Translations under genes and position numbers: made by a program
Part shown: piece by piece, positions 18,819 through 28,214 of the stretch
Layout: every line of letters starts with the position of its first letter
Numbering within the stretch: the stretch's first letter is position 1
Notes under the pieces: generated by a model
What the model was told of the DNA's origin: nothing
The model's input: the letters and a program-made list of their open reading frames with translations, nothing else
Database searches by the model: none
From: Gammaproteobacteria bacterium
GTDB taxonomy: Bacteria > Pseudomonadota > Gammaproteobacteria > Steroidobacterales > Foliamicaceae
NCBI GenBank assembly: GCA_028821145.1
Contig: JAPPHC010000042.1
Coordinates: 28,057-92,056, forward strand
Reading direction: 5' to 3'
DNA length: 64,000 nucleotides

Positions 18819-19856
18819 ATGCAAATTCAGCGATATTCGGGCGACATCAGCCGTGAATTCCCTTTTTACGACATGAACGACTTCGCCAATGCGCGGGTTT
18901 CGCACTCGGTGCTGCACCCGGACTGGATTGCAGCAGAAGCAGCGCGGCGCTACCCACTGAGCGGCGCGGTCAAGGCCTACCTCCTGTACAGGGGCATGAA
19001 CGATGTCTATCTGATCAAGGATCGGGAGACCCGCTATGCGATGCGCGTCTGGAGGCGAGGCTGGCGCGATGTCGATGTCGTGCAAATCGAACTGGACTTC
19101 CTGGAATACCTGCGCCGGCGAGACTTCCCGGCGTCAACGCCATTGCGCACATGCAGCGGCGAGCTTTATTTCAAGGTGGGCTCCCTGGAGGGAGCGCGCG
19201 CTGTCGCAATGTATACCTGGGCTCCGGGAGAGAAGTTCGGCGAGGCTCTGGACGAGCGTACCGCCGAGCGCATCGGCGCCTTGTTCGCGGAAATGCATTT
19301 ACTGGGCCTGGAGTACCTGGGCAACCGGCAGCCGTCAATCGACGATGCGGTGAGTTTTACGGTCAGCCTGCCGCCGCTGCTCGAATTTCTTCACGACCGG
19401 CCTGGGGATGCCGGCTATTACGAGAAGCTGGCCCCACGGATCGTCGAGCGCCTGAAGCAGGTGCCGCAGGAGGCCGTCCCGCTTGGTTTGTGTCATCGGG
19501 ACCTTCATGCCGCAAACGTTCACGTTGACGAGAGCGGCCGGATCACGTTTCTGGATTTTGACGGCACCGGGCAGGATTTCCTCATGCAGGACGTGAAGAA
19601 TTTCACCTTCGGCAACCTGTTCTTCGATTTCCCGCCCGTGTACGGTGAGGCTTTCGAGCGGGGATACGCATCGGTACGTCCCTTCACGGCAGCGGAGCTG
19701 GAGCATTCGGAGCTGTTTCTCCTGGCGAAGGCTTTTCGGCTCATCGTGGGCATGGCGCACGCGTCCGTGTCCGTCGGACGGGGAGCGCTGCGGTTCCGCA
19801 ATCTGGACTGGTTCAGCGCTTATATTCGGGCCCGGGCCCGTAACGTGGGACTCTAG
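18819..19856 (+). CDS. phosphotransferase enzyme family (APH/RdoA-like kinase fold)
   Basis: 'GLCHRDLHAANVHVDESGRITFLDFDGTGQDF' (Brenner motif and DFD). Confidence 0.85.
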   Translation: MQIQRYSGDISREFPFYDMNDFANARVSHSVLHPDWIAAEAARRYPLSGAVKAYLLYRGMNDVYLIKDRETRYAMRVWRRGWRDVDVVQIELDFLEYLRRRDFPASTPLRTCSGELYFKVGSLEGARAVAMYTWAPGEKFGEALDERTAERIGALFAEMHLLGLEYLGNRQPSIDDAVSFTVSLPPLLEFLHDRPGDAGYYEKLAPRIVERLKQVPQEAVPLGLCHRDLHAANVHVDESGRITFLDFDGTGQDFLMQDVKNFTFGNLFFDFPPVYGEAFERGYASVRPFTAAELEHSELFLLAKAFRLIVGMAHASVSVGRGALRFRNLDWFSAYIRARARNVGL

Positions 19857-19890
19857 GACCGACTTCACAGCACAAAATGGGAGAACTGGC

Positions 19891-21321
19891 GTGAGCAACA
19901 ATTTGCAATCCGGCCAATGGGACATGATCGTCGTGGGCGCCGGAACGACGGGGCTACCGGCGGCGACCTTTGCCGCGAAGCGAGGCGGGCGCGTACTGCT
20001 TGTCGAGGCGGCGGACAGGATAGGTGGGACACTGCACCTGAGTTCCGGGCAAGTAAGCGCCGCGGGCACACGCCTGCAGGCGGAGAAGGGCATCGAGGAT
20101 TCGCCGGAACAGCACTTGGAGGAAGTCATTCGCATCAGTCGCGGCACGATCAATACGGAGCTTGCCAGACTGGTCATCTTCAACGCCGCGGAAGCCTTTG
20201 ACTGGATGATGGAACTTGGCTTCGATGTGCAGGACCAATGCCCGTCGATCGAAAGCGCCCATGAACGTTACGAAGTGGCACGCTACTACTGGGGAAACGA
20301 CTTCGGCCTGTCCGTTCTGGACGTGCTGGAGACCGCGATGCGGGAACACGAAGCCCGTGGACAAATCAAGGTGCTCACCGGCACAAGGGTGATCGGGCTG
20401 CTGCAGGATCGCGAGGGCGTTGTATCGGGTGTGGAACTCGTCGATGGAGAAGGCGTGGAATCCTCGGTTGCGGGGAAGAACGTATTGCTGGCAAGCGGCG
20501 GATACGCGGCCAATCCTGCGATGTTCAGGCGTTTATGCGGTTACAGGCTGTACGTGAATGGGTCCTATGAGTTCGCCCAGGGCGATGGTTACGATCTCGC
20601 GGTTGCGGCGGGCGGATACCTGCGCGGGCGCGAAAACTACCTCTCCAACTTCGGCTGGCTGCTGGAAGACGGCCCGTACCCCAAGGAGATTCTTGGCCGG
20701 CTCAATACCTTTCCGGAATCGCGGCCACCCTGGGAAATCTATGTGAACATGCACGGACACCGATTCGTGCGGGAAGATGAGCCGAGCGTAGATGCCCGCG
20801 AACACGCGCTGCTGGAACAGCCGGAATTGCGCTACTGGGTCGTTTTCGACGATCACATCTTTCATAACGCGCCGCCGATCGTCTATGACTGGTCGCGTGA
20901 GCAGATGGCGGAGTCGTTCAACACTCGCGAGGCTTTCCGCAAGGCCGACAGCCTGGAATCGCTCGCCCGGAGCATCGGAGTGTCTGGGGATGCCCTCGCG
21001 AATACGGTCGCGGAATTCAATGCTTCAGTCGCGGAAGGCAGTGATGGGCTGGGCCGGCGCCATTTGCCCGCACAGATCGCCAAGCCGCCGTTTTACGCCA
21101 TCCGCCAGCAAGGCGGATCGCTATCCTCGACCGTGGGCGTCGCGGTCAACGAGAAGCTGCAGGTCATGCGCCCGGACGGCGCCCCGATCCCGGGACTCTA
21201 CGCCGCGGGGGAAATCCTGGGTTCCGGGCAGCTCCAGGGCAACGCATTCGTCGGGGGAATGATGGTCATGCCCTGCATCGTCTTCGGCCGTTTGCTGGGG
21301 CAGAGTCTGGTGGAATTCTGA
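19891..21321 (+). CDS. FAD-dependent oxidoreductase, fumarate reductase/ketosteroid dehydrogenase-like flavoprotein
   Basis: GTG start; 'DMIVVGAGTTGLPAATFAAKRGGRVLLVEAADRIGGT' Rossmann motif; 'GLYAAGEILGSGQLQGNAFVGGMMVMPCIVFGRLLG'. Confidence 0.88.
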   Translation: MSNNLQSGQWDMIVVGAGTTGLPAATFAAKRGGRVLLVEAADRIGGTLHLSSGQVSAAGTRLQAEKGIEDSPEQHLEEVIRISRGTINTELARLVIFNAAEAFDWMMELGFDVQDQCPSIESAHERYEVARYYWGNDFGLSVLDVLETAMREHEARGQIKVLTGTRVIGLLQDREGVVSGVELVDGEGVESSVAGKNVLLASGGYAANPAMFRRLCGYRLYVNGSYEFAQGDGYDLAVAAGGYLRGRENYLSNFGWLLEDGPYPKEILGRLNTFPESRPPWEIYVNMHGHRFVREDEPSVDAREHALLEQPELRYWVVFDDHIFHNAPPIVYDWSREQMAESFNTREAFRKADSLESLARSIGVSGDALANTVAEFNASVAEGSDGLGRRHLPAQIAKPPFYAIRQQGGSLSSTVGVAVNEKLQVMRPDGAPIPGLYAAGEILGSGQLQGNAFVGGMMVMPCIVFGRLLGQSLVEF

Positions 21322-22283
21322 TGCGGCGCAGAACGGTCATCGGAGGCCTGGTCGGCGGCGCATTGCTCAGTCGCGGCAGGCTCATGAGCGCCGCAATGGC
21401 GGAGGGAGAAGATACGGTGAATACCGACAAGACCCGTTACGCGGGCGTGGGAGAGGAATGGAAGGGCGCAGCGGCCCTGGCGGGCGGCAAGGGGTATGCG
21501 CAGTGCCGCCTTGGAGCCTTGCATTACCGGTATTTGGCTGCGCAGTCCGGAGACGGACTCAAGCCGACAATCCTGTTGCTGCACCAGACACCTTTCGGCC
21601 TGGCGGAATGGGTCGACATACAGCCCATGCTGACGGAAATGGGCCATGGCACGATCGCGCCGGACAATCCGGGTTACGGGATGTCGGACCCACCGCCGGA
21701 CTCCGTAACGATCGCCGATCTTGCAGACAACCTGGTCGATCTCCTGGACCACCTGGGGGTGAAGCAGGTTGCGGTGGCCGGCCATCACACCGGCGCCGCC
21801 ATCGCCGCCTCGTTCGCGGCCCGCCACCCGGAGCGCACGGCGTGCGCCGTGCTGCATGGCTGTCCGGTTTACGACGAGGCCGGGCGGGCGTCCCGGCTTG
21901 CGCAGGCTGCACCCGAGATCCATCTTCGCGGGGACGGATCGCACCTGGCGGAAATTTTCTCGGCCATACACTCGCGCGCGCCGTTTCCGCGCGGGCTATC
22001 GACAGCCACCTGGGGAACGCTGGGCGCCTGGTGGGCCGGATTCGACACACCCACATACCGCGCCGTCTTCGCCAACGACATGGCGGCGGACCTGGACAGG
22101 ATTCGCGCGCCCGTCCGGATCCTCACGGACCGCGGCGACAGCCTTCACGAGCAGGACAAACAGGTCGCCGCCCGGCACTCCGGCTTCAGCCTGGAGGTCT
22201 TTTCCGACGGCGGCTCCTTCTCTTTGATGCTGGATCCGCGGAGATGGGCCGAACGGGTCTCGGCCTTTGCCGCTATTGCCTGA
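21321..22283 (+). CDS. alpha/beta hydrolase-fold protein with GHHTG elbow, twin-Arg-like leader
   Basis: 'PTILLLHQTPFGLAEWVDIQPML', 'APDNPGYGMSDPPP', 'VAGHHTGAAIAASFAARHPER'. Confidence 0.85.
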   Translation: MRRRTVIGGLVGGALLSRGRLMSAAMAEGEDTVNTDKTRYAGVGEEWKGAAALAGGKGYAQCRLGALHYRYLAAQSGDGLKPTILLLHQTPFGLAEWVDIQPMLTEMGHGTIAPDNPGYGMSDPPPDSVTIADLADNLVDLLDHLGVKQVAVAGHHTGAAIAASFAARHPERTACAVLHGCPVYDEAGRASRLAQAAPEIHLRGDGSHLAEIFSAIHSRAPFPRGLSTATWGTLGAWWAGFDTPTYRAVFANDMAADLDRIRAPVRILTDRGDSLHEQDKQVAARHSGFSLEVFSDGGSFSLMLDPRRWAERVSAFAAIA

Positions 22284-23088
22284 GGAAGCGCTCGATCTCC
22301 TCGACGAGATAGTCACGCCGAAGAGTAAGAACGCCATGGGAGAAGCCCGGAATGTCCAGACGCCGTCCGTTCCTGAACAGATGAGAGGTCTGGTGGGTCA
22401 CGGCCCAAAGGTCGTCTTCGGGATTGATGACAAGCACCTGCTGGCCGACTTCAGCCATGGCGCCCAGGAAATCATAGCGATAGACAGCGACATATCCCCA
22501 CGGTAGCCGCGATCCCAGGCGCAGGGCGTCTGCCATACCGACATGAAGGTCTTCGGCCGGTATTCCGGGGTCCGCCAGCTCGCCAATGAGCGACCAGAGT
22601 TTCTCGACATGACCCAGTGTTCGGTCGGGCGGCGGAAACCGCTCGCTCAGTCGGTCGAGCCTCTCGGCGCGAATGTCCTCCGGATACGCCGCCAGGCCAA
22701 ACAAAACGCAGCGTCGAACCCGCTGCCCGTCCCGGCGCGCCATCTCCGTGGCGGTGATCGAGCCCGTGTGATAGCCCATCACGTCGAAAGGGCCGTGTGC
22801 AATGATCCCCTGACCTGCGAGGTGCTCCATAAAGTCGAACATCGCATTGGCGTAGTCTCCGATTTCAACGGGTTCGGGCGGCGGATCGCTCATGCCGTAA
22901 CCCGGCGTGTCGGGGGCAACGACCACCCTGTCATTCGCCAGGTACGGCTGAATGGGTTCCCACTGGCGGCTATTGCTGGGTGTCTGGTGCAGGCATAGCA
23001 ACGGCGGCTGCGAAGCCGCTTCGGGAGTCACGATTCGATAGTGCAGTTGGCCGTAACGGCCGGGTGCATAGGCTTTGGTCGGACGCAT
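22273..23088 (-). CDS. alpha/beta hydrolase-fold protein with GYHTG elbow
   Basis: 'PPLLCLHQTPSNSRQWEPIQPYL', 'APDTPGYGMSDPPP', 'DVMGYHTGSITATEMARR'. Confidence 0.85.
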   Translation of the reverse strand: MRPTKAYAPGRYGQLHYRIVTPEAASQPPLLCLHQTPSNSRQWEPIQPYLANDRVVVAPDTPGYGMSDPPPEPVEIGDYANAMFDFMEHLAGQGIIAHGPFDVMGYHTGSITATEMARRDGQRVRRCVLFGLAAYPEDIRAERLDRLSERFPPPDRTLGHVEKLWSLIGELADPGIPAEDLHVGMADALRLGSRLPWGYVAVYRYDFLGAMAEVGQQVLVINPEDDLWAVTHQTSHLFRNGRRLDIPGFSHGVLTLRRDYLVEEIERFLRQ

Positions 23089-23113
23089 CAGGCGATATTC
23101 TCCATGCTTCGGT

Positions 23114-24466
23114 TCAATAGGCGGGCGCTGCGGCGCTGTCCGCAGTTTCAGGTCGGCGGTCGGTCCAGGCGCGCAGATTCCCGGCGGCGATGAGGGCAAA
23201 CAGGGCGCAGGCCGCGAACGCGAGGGTTCCGACGATTGCGATCGACAGGCCGACGGCCTCGTCGGCCCCGAAGATCCGCTCCGTAACGTAGGCGACGAGC
23301 AAGGGCCCGCTTGATGCGCCGATCAATGTCATGAAGAACGCGTACAGGGCAGTCGCCAGTCCACGTGTCCTTTGGGGAGCAACTTCCGCCACTACCGACA
23401 GCATGGCGGACCCGAATATGGCCGAGGCGAACGTCACACCCGACAACAGCACGACCGCAGCCGTACCGTTGCCGGCAAAGACGGCAAGGGTCGTCGGTAT
23501 GCCGAGCAGCGATACGACCGCGGAGACGCCGATCAGGCCCACCGGTCCCTTGCGGCGGGCGACAAGGTCGGTAATAACGCCGGCCGCGACCGCGCCCACC
23601 ACGGCCCACGCTATGTGCCCCAGGCCAAGCATCTTGCTGACCTGGTCGACCGGGTAATCGAATACCCTCGCCAGGAGTACCGGGCCCCAATAGAAAACAA
23701 CCGAGATCCCCACACCGAACAGGGCCAGCGCCAGATAAAAGGGCAGATAAATCTGCAGGTTTCCCAACATCGCGCCGATCGAGTCGCGAAGGCTGTTTGA
23801 ACCGCCTTGCATGACCTTTGCCTCGACCCGTACGGGCTCTTTCACGGGCACGAATCCCGCCGCCAGCACCAGGCCAAAACCGCCGGCAAGGATAAAGGCT
23901 ATTCGCCAGGGGGCCCGGCCTTCCAGAAACCCGATGCCGTCAAAGACACCCTGGGGTGCGGCCTCCAGAATAAAGCCCGTGATTACGGAGCCGATGCCAA
24001 AAGCGATCATTGAGCCGAAGACATACAGCGCCATGGGTTTGCCTCGGCGGCTGACGGGAAAAAGGTCCGCGATCATCGTGACGGCGCACGGGGCAAGGAC
24101 CGCCTCGCCGATGCCGATAAACAGTCTGGCCGCAAAAAGATGACCAAAAGATTCAGCCAGACCGCTGGCGAGCGTTGCCGCGCTCCAGACCGCAATGCCC
24201 GCCATCAGCAAGCGTTTGCGATTCACTACATCGGCGACGAGGCCCATTGCGATCCCCGCGATCACGTAGAGGAAGGAAAATGCGAACCCCTGCAGTATCG
24301 CGATCTGAAGGTCCGTGATACCCAAGTCCCGGCGCACGGGATCGACGACCAGCGCCAGCATTCCGCGATCGATGGTGGAGACGACCTGCGCGATGCACAG
24401 CATCAGGACGGTGAACCAGGCCGAAATCGCCCCGGGGCGGGTACCGGGAGCGGTCGTCTCGTTCAC
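23114..24466 (-). CDS. MFS transporter
   Basis: 'GLVADVVNRKRLLMAGIAVWSAATLASGLAESFGHLFAARLFIGIGEA' and about 12 TM segments; GTG start chosen, start uncertain. Confidence 0.85.
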   Translation of the reverse strand: MNETTAPGTRPGAISAWFTVLMLCIAQVVSTIDRGMLALVVDPVRRDLGITDLQIAILQGFAFSFLYVIAGIAMGLVADVVNRKRLLMAGIAVWSAATLASGLAESFGHLFAARLFIGIGEAVLAPCAVTMIADLFPVSRRGKPMALYVFGSMIAFGIGSVITGFILEAAPQGVFDGIGFLEGRAPWRIAFILAGGFGLVLAAGFVPVKEPVRVEAKVMQGGSNSLRDSIGAMLGNLQIYLPFYLALALFGVGISVVFYWGPVLLARVFDYPVDQVSKMLGLGHIAWAVVGAVAAGVITDLVARRKGPVGLIGVSAVVSLLGIPTTLAVFAGNGTAAVVLLSGVTFASAIFGSAMLSVVAEVAPQRTRGLATALYAFFMTLIGASSGPLLVAYVTERIFGADEAVGLSIAIVGTLAFAACALFALIAAGNLRAWTDRRPETADSAAAPAY

Positions 24467-24554
24467 TGATCGACTTGAAGGACCTGAAGGCAGAATAGCT
24501 CCACTGAGACTCGCGTGGCATGGTACACGGAGCAAACCGGATGGGAGTTCGCGC

Positions 24555-25907
24555 ATGAAACTGCTGGCGTTCATTATGCAGACGGGCGGGCACATTGCGG
24601 GATGGCGCCACCCGCTCGCGACCGACAGCGCGCTTTGTAATGTCGACTATTTCGTTTCGTGCGCGCAAACGGCAGAGCGCGGCAAGTTTGACGCCGTCTT
24701 CTTTGCGGATTCCCTGGGGTACCCGGGTTCCCGCTCCGCGGAGACTTTCGAGGGCCAGGAAACTCCGAAACTCGATCCGCTGCCGTTGCTGTCGGCCGTC
24801 GCGCCCATGACTCAGCGGGTCGGCTTGATCGGGACCACATCGACCACCTACAACGAGCCGTACCCGACCGCACGGCGCTTCGCGACCCTGGACCACATCA
24901 GTCGGGGCCGGGTGGGCTGGAACATCGTGACTTCAACCATGGAGAACGAGGCGCACAACCATGGTTTTGAACGCCATATGGGACACGCGGAACGCTATCA
25001 ACGCGCAGCCGAGTTTGTCGACGCGGCGCGCAAACTCTGGGACAGTTGGCAATCCGGCGCGCTCCTGGCCGACCGGGCCAGCGGCCGCTACACCGACGCC
25101 GCAAGAATCAGCGCGGTGAATCACTCCGGAAAGCACTTCAGAATCGCCGGCCCGCTCAATCTGCCCCGTTCGCCGCAGGGACACCCGGTCCTGGTCCAGG
25201 CCGGCGCATCCGCCGACGGCAAGGCGTTCGCCGCCCGCTACGCTGAAGTCATTTTTACGTCCCATCCGGCCATCGACAGCGCAATCGGTTTTCGCAAGGA
25301 GATGCAGGACCGGGCCTCGTCGTTCGATCGTCCAAGGGACGCCATCAAGGTGTTGCCTGCGATTACGCCGTATATCGGCCGGACCCGGGAAGAGGCGCTG
25401 GCATTCAAACAGGAACTGGATGAACTGATTCCGCTGCCCATTGCCCTGGAAAAGCTGGAGACGCTCCTCGGCGGATTCGATCTCTCGGATCAAGATCTGG
25501 ATGGTCCATTGCCTGCGCTGCCGCCGGAGTATCTCGAGGTGCAGAGTTCGACGCGGGAGCGGGTGCTGGAGGCGGCCGGGCATGATGGCGCCACGGTGCG
25601 CAAGCTGGCCTACCAGGTCGCAGGGGGCCGAACGAGCAGCGCGGCGATCGGCACGGCGGAAGACGTCGCCGACATGCTCTCCGAGTGGTACGAGGCCGGC
25701 GCCGCGGATGGATTCATCATCTCTCCCCCGGTCCTAGCGTCGGGCCTGGAGATCTTTGTGGACCAGGTGGTGCCGATCCTGCAGGCGCGCGGCCTGTTTC
25801 GCGAGGACTATGAGGGTGAGACGCTACGCGACCATTTGGGCCTTGCGGTACCAGCAAACCAATACGAGAAGAACCCCCAACTGCGCATAAGGCCGGAGAT
25901 CTGGTAG
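24555..25907 (+). CDS. LLM-class flavin-dependent monooxygenase (NtaA/SnaA/DszA/DmoA type)
   Basis: 'TSTTYNEPYPTARRFATLDHISRGRVGWNIVTS', 'PRSPQGHPVLVQAGASADGKAFAARYAEVIFT', 'VPILQARGLFREDYEGETLRDHLGL'. Confidence 0.92.
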   Translation: MKLLAFIMQTGGHIAGWRHPLATDSALCNVDYFVSCAQTAERGKFDAVFFADSLGYPGSRSAETFEGQETPKLDPLPLLSAVAPMTQRVGLIGTTSTTYNEPYPTARRFATLDHISRGRVGWNIVTSTMENEAHNHGFERHMGHAERYQRAAEFVDAARKLWDSWQSGALLADRASGRYTDAARISAVNHSGKHFRIAGPLNLPRSPQGHPVLVQAGASADGKAFAARYAEVIFTSHPAIDSAIGFRKEMQDRASSFDRPRDAIKVLPAITPYIGRTREEALAFKQELDELIPLPIALEKLETLLGGFDLSDQDLDGPLPALPPEYLEVQSSTRERVLEAAGHDGATVRKLAYQVAGGRTSSAAIGTAEDVADMLSEWYEAGAADGFIISPPVLASGLEIFVDQVVPILQARGLFREDYEGETLRDHLGLAVPANQYEKNPQLRIRPEIW

Positions 25908-25921
25908 CGAAAGGACACTAG

Positions 25922-26845
25922 TCAATCGATGAAATCGCTCAGCATTCGCGCCAGTGCGGCGGGTTCTTCCTGCATGGCGAATGCACCGGAATTCGCGATT
26001 TCCGTGAAAATTGCGCCTGGCAACGCAGCTTCGGCGCCGGCGCGGTATTTCCCATAGGCCCGATCCTTCTCCCCGTAAGCGATTAGAGTCGGAGCCCTGA
26101 CCCGGGCGAGCGTTCCGACGATATCGGTAATGGCGACGCCCCTTTCCGACGGTTGGATCCAGCGCCCGGCCGCTTTTCGGCTGGCGAGGCTTTCGACGTA
26201 GATATCGTGCGTATCGACGATGCCGAATGTTTCGCTCAGCAGGCTCTCCCGGAATATGATCGGCAGACCGTTCTCGTCGAACATGTCAGCTTGCGCGTCG
26301 TCAATAAGGGCGCGGATCTGATCGAGAGACCGGCGCGGCGCCAACGCTGACGATACGATCGCCAGCCTGTTGATCCGTTCCGGCCAGAACGCCGCAAGGA
26401 TCACGCTGACGCATCCGCCCAGCGACGTGCCAATGAGATCGACCTTGTCGATTTCAAGTTCATCGAACGCCCCGACCAGCAGGGAGGCCGACTCGCCCAG
26501 GGTCTGGACGTATGGGGGGCTCCCTTGCCACTGCGATCCGCCATGACCGGGAAGGTCGAACGCGATAATGCGTCGCTCCCGGCCCAGAATGGCCGCCACG
26601 TGTCGCCAATCGGACAACCAGCCGCCCAGCCGGTGCAACAGGACCACCGGCGGCTTGCCCGTATTGTCCGGTCCCGTTGTCGCGTAATGAAGGACGCCGC
26701 CGGCGCGGCGCAATTCATTCCAGGAATCCCAGGGGCCCTCCGGCGGGGTCACGTCCACCCCGGCTTGCGCTGCACCGGGGGTGGGGCCCGCAACGCCCAG
26801 AGCGCTCATGCCGGCCGCCAGGACGAAGTCACGTCGATTGATCAT
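25922..26845 (-). CDS. alpha/beta hydrolase (Tat-like leader; Ser elbow present, usual catalytic His absent)
   Basis: 'MINRRDFVLAAGMSALGVAG', 'PPVVLLHRLGGWLSDWRHV', 'LIGTSLGG', C-terminal 'ANSGAFAMQEEP'. Confidence 0.85.
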   Translation of the reverse strand: MINRRDFVLAAGMSALGVAGPTPGAAQAGVDVTPPEGPWDSWNELRRAGGVLHYATTGPDNTGKPPVVLLHRLGGWLSDWRHVAAILGRERRIIAFDLPGHGGSQWQGSPPYVQTLGESASLLVGAFDELEIDKVDLIGTSLGGCVSVILAAFWPERINRLAIVSSALAPRRSLDQIRALIDDAQADMFDENGLPIIFRESLLSETFGIVDTHDIYVESLASRKAAGRWIQPSERGVAITDIVGTLARVRAPTLIAYGEKDRAYGKYRAGAEAALPGAIFTEIANSGAFAMQEEPAALARMLSDFID

Positions 26846-26994
26846 CAGCTGTTCCGGCCTCCTAATTTTGCCGATCACCGTAATACATGTTACGCGCGCA
26901 AGCACCCTGCCCGGACTCCCTCCCGCGTACCCGCAAAAGGCGACAAACGACACGCACTTCGATATATTGATCCGCCGCACAACGGAATCCACCC

Positions 26995-28173
26995 ATGCTG
27001 CTGAACCGGGACCGCGCCGACGAGATCATGGATCGTGAGCAGGTCGAGGCGCTGGTCGTCTCGACCCCGATCAATACGTATTACATCAGCAGCTGGGCTA
27101 CCGATCCGAGCTGGGGCTTCGGCGATCTCGCGCTCGCAATCCTGCCGCGCGATCACAACAAGGAAGGCGCCGTTCTGACCATCGAGATTGACGCTGGTCA
27201 GCCGCAGCAGCGCGACGGCACGTGGATGCAGATTGTCCGTGGCTACGCGCGCAAACCGGGGACGGGTCCCGGCGGCATCCTGACCGACTTGCAGATCCGC
27301 AACGATCTGCCCCGGAACCACCAGGAAGCGGTGGCGTCTTACCTGACCGAACTGGGGCTCGAGCAGTCCCGCGTCGCGTTCGAGGACCGCGGCCTGGCCA
27401 TCGACGTCAAGGCCATTCTCGGCGAGGGGTTCAGCTTTGTCGGCGCAAGGGACCTGATGCGTGAAATCCGCATGGTCAAGACCGCCGAGGAACTCGCTCA
27501 CATACGCTCGGCATCCCGCAAGACCGAACTGGCCCTCCAGATCAGCGCGGAAGCGATTGCCGCCGGTGCGACTTGCGCCGAAGCCGAGCGTTGCTTCTGG
27601 TCGGCCGCGACGCTGGCCGGTGGCAGACCAGTATTCCTGCTCATCACGCCCTATCGGCCCGGTCACGGTATCCTCCCGAAGGATTCAGCGCTGGTGACCG
27701 ACGACATGGTCACGTTCGATGCGACCGCCGAATTCGCGCACTACACCAGCGACATCGGGCGCACCGCCATCATCGGAGAACCCAATGCCGAGCAGCTCCG
27801 GCGCTACAACGCGACCCGGCGGGGCTGGACGAATGCCCTGGATGAATTCCGCCCCGGCAGGATGTCGCTCGACGTGGAGCAAGCCGTCGCCCAGTCGATC
27901 CGCGATGCGGGAAACCCCGACTTCAAGGCCTGCGGGGTCCACTCGGTCGGCCTGGAGCATACCGACCATCCGCACCCGGGCGGCGGGATCCACGATTTCG
28001 AACTGGTCGACGGGATGGTGATCAGTTGCGACCTGCCCTGGTTCCAGCCTGAAATAGGCAAATTCCACTTCGAGGACCTGATCTACATGAAGGAGGGGGT
28101 GGTGGAAGTCGTGAACGGCGCCGACGGGCGCCTGTTCTCATGTGTCGGCGGCCGGACCTACCGCGTTGAATAG
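26995..28173 (+). CDS. M24 family (Xaa-Pro peptidase fold) protein
   Basis: 'VTFDATAEFAHYTSDIGRTAIIGEP', 'GVHSVGLEHTDHPHPGGG', 'FHFEDLIYM'. Confidence 0.85.
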   Translation: MLLNRDRADEIMDREQVEALVVSTPINTYYISSWATDPSWGFGDLALAILPRDHNKEGAVLTIEIDAGQPQQRDGTWMQIVRGYARKPGTGPGGILTDLQIRNDLPRNHQEAVASYLTELGLEQSRVAFEDRGLAIDVKAILGEGFSFVGARDLMREIRMVKTAEELAHIRSASRKTELALQISAEAIAAGATCAEAERCFWSAATLAGGRPVFLLITPYRPGHGILPKDSALVTDDMVTFDATAEFAHYTSDIGRTAIIGEPNAEQLRRYNATRRGWTNALDEFRPGRMSLDVEQAVAQSIRDAGNPDFKACGVHSVGLEHTDHPHPGGGIHDFELVDGMVISCDLPWFQPEIGKFHFEDLIYMKEGVVEVVNGADGRLFSCVGGRTYRVE

Positions 28174-28214
28174 GCGTTTCTGTCCAGGAATCTGCCAAGG
28201 CTGAAGGAGACTGC

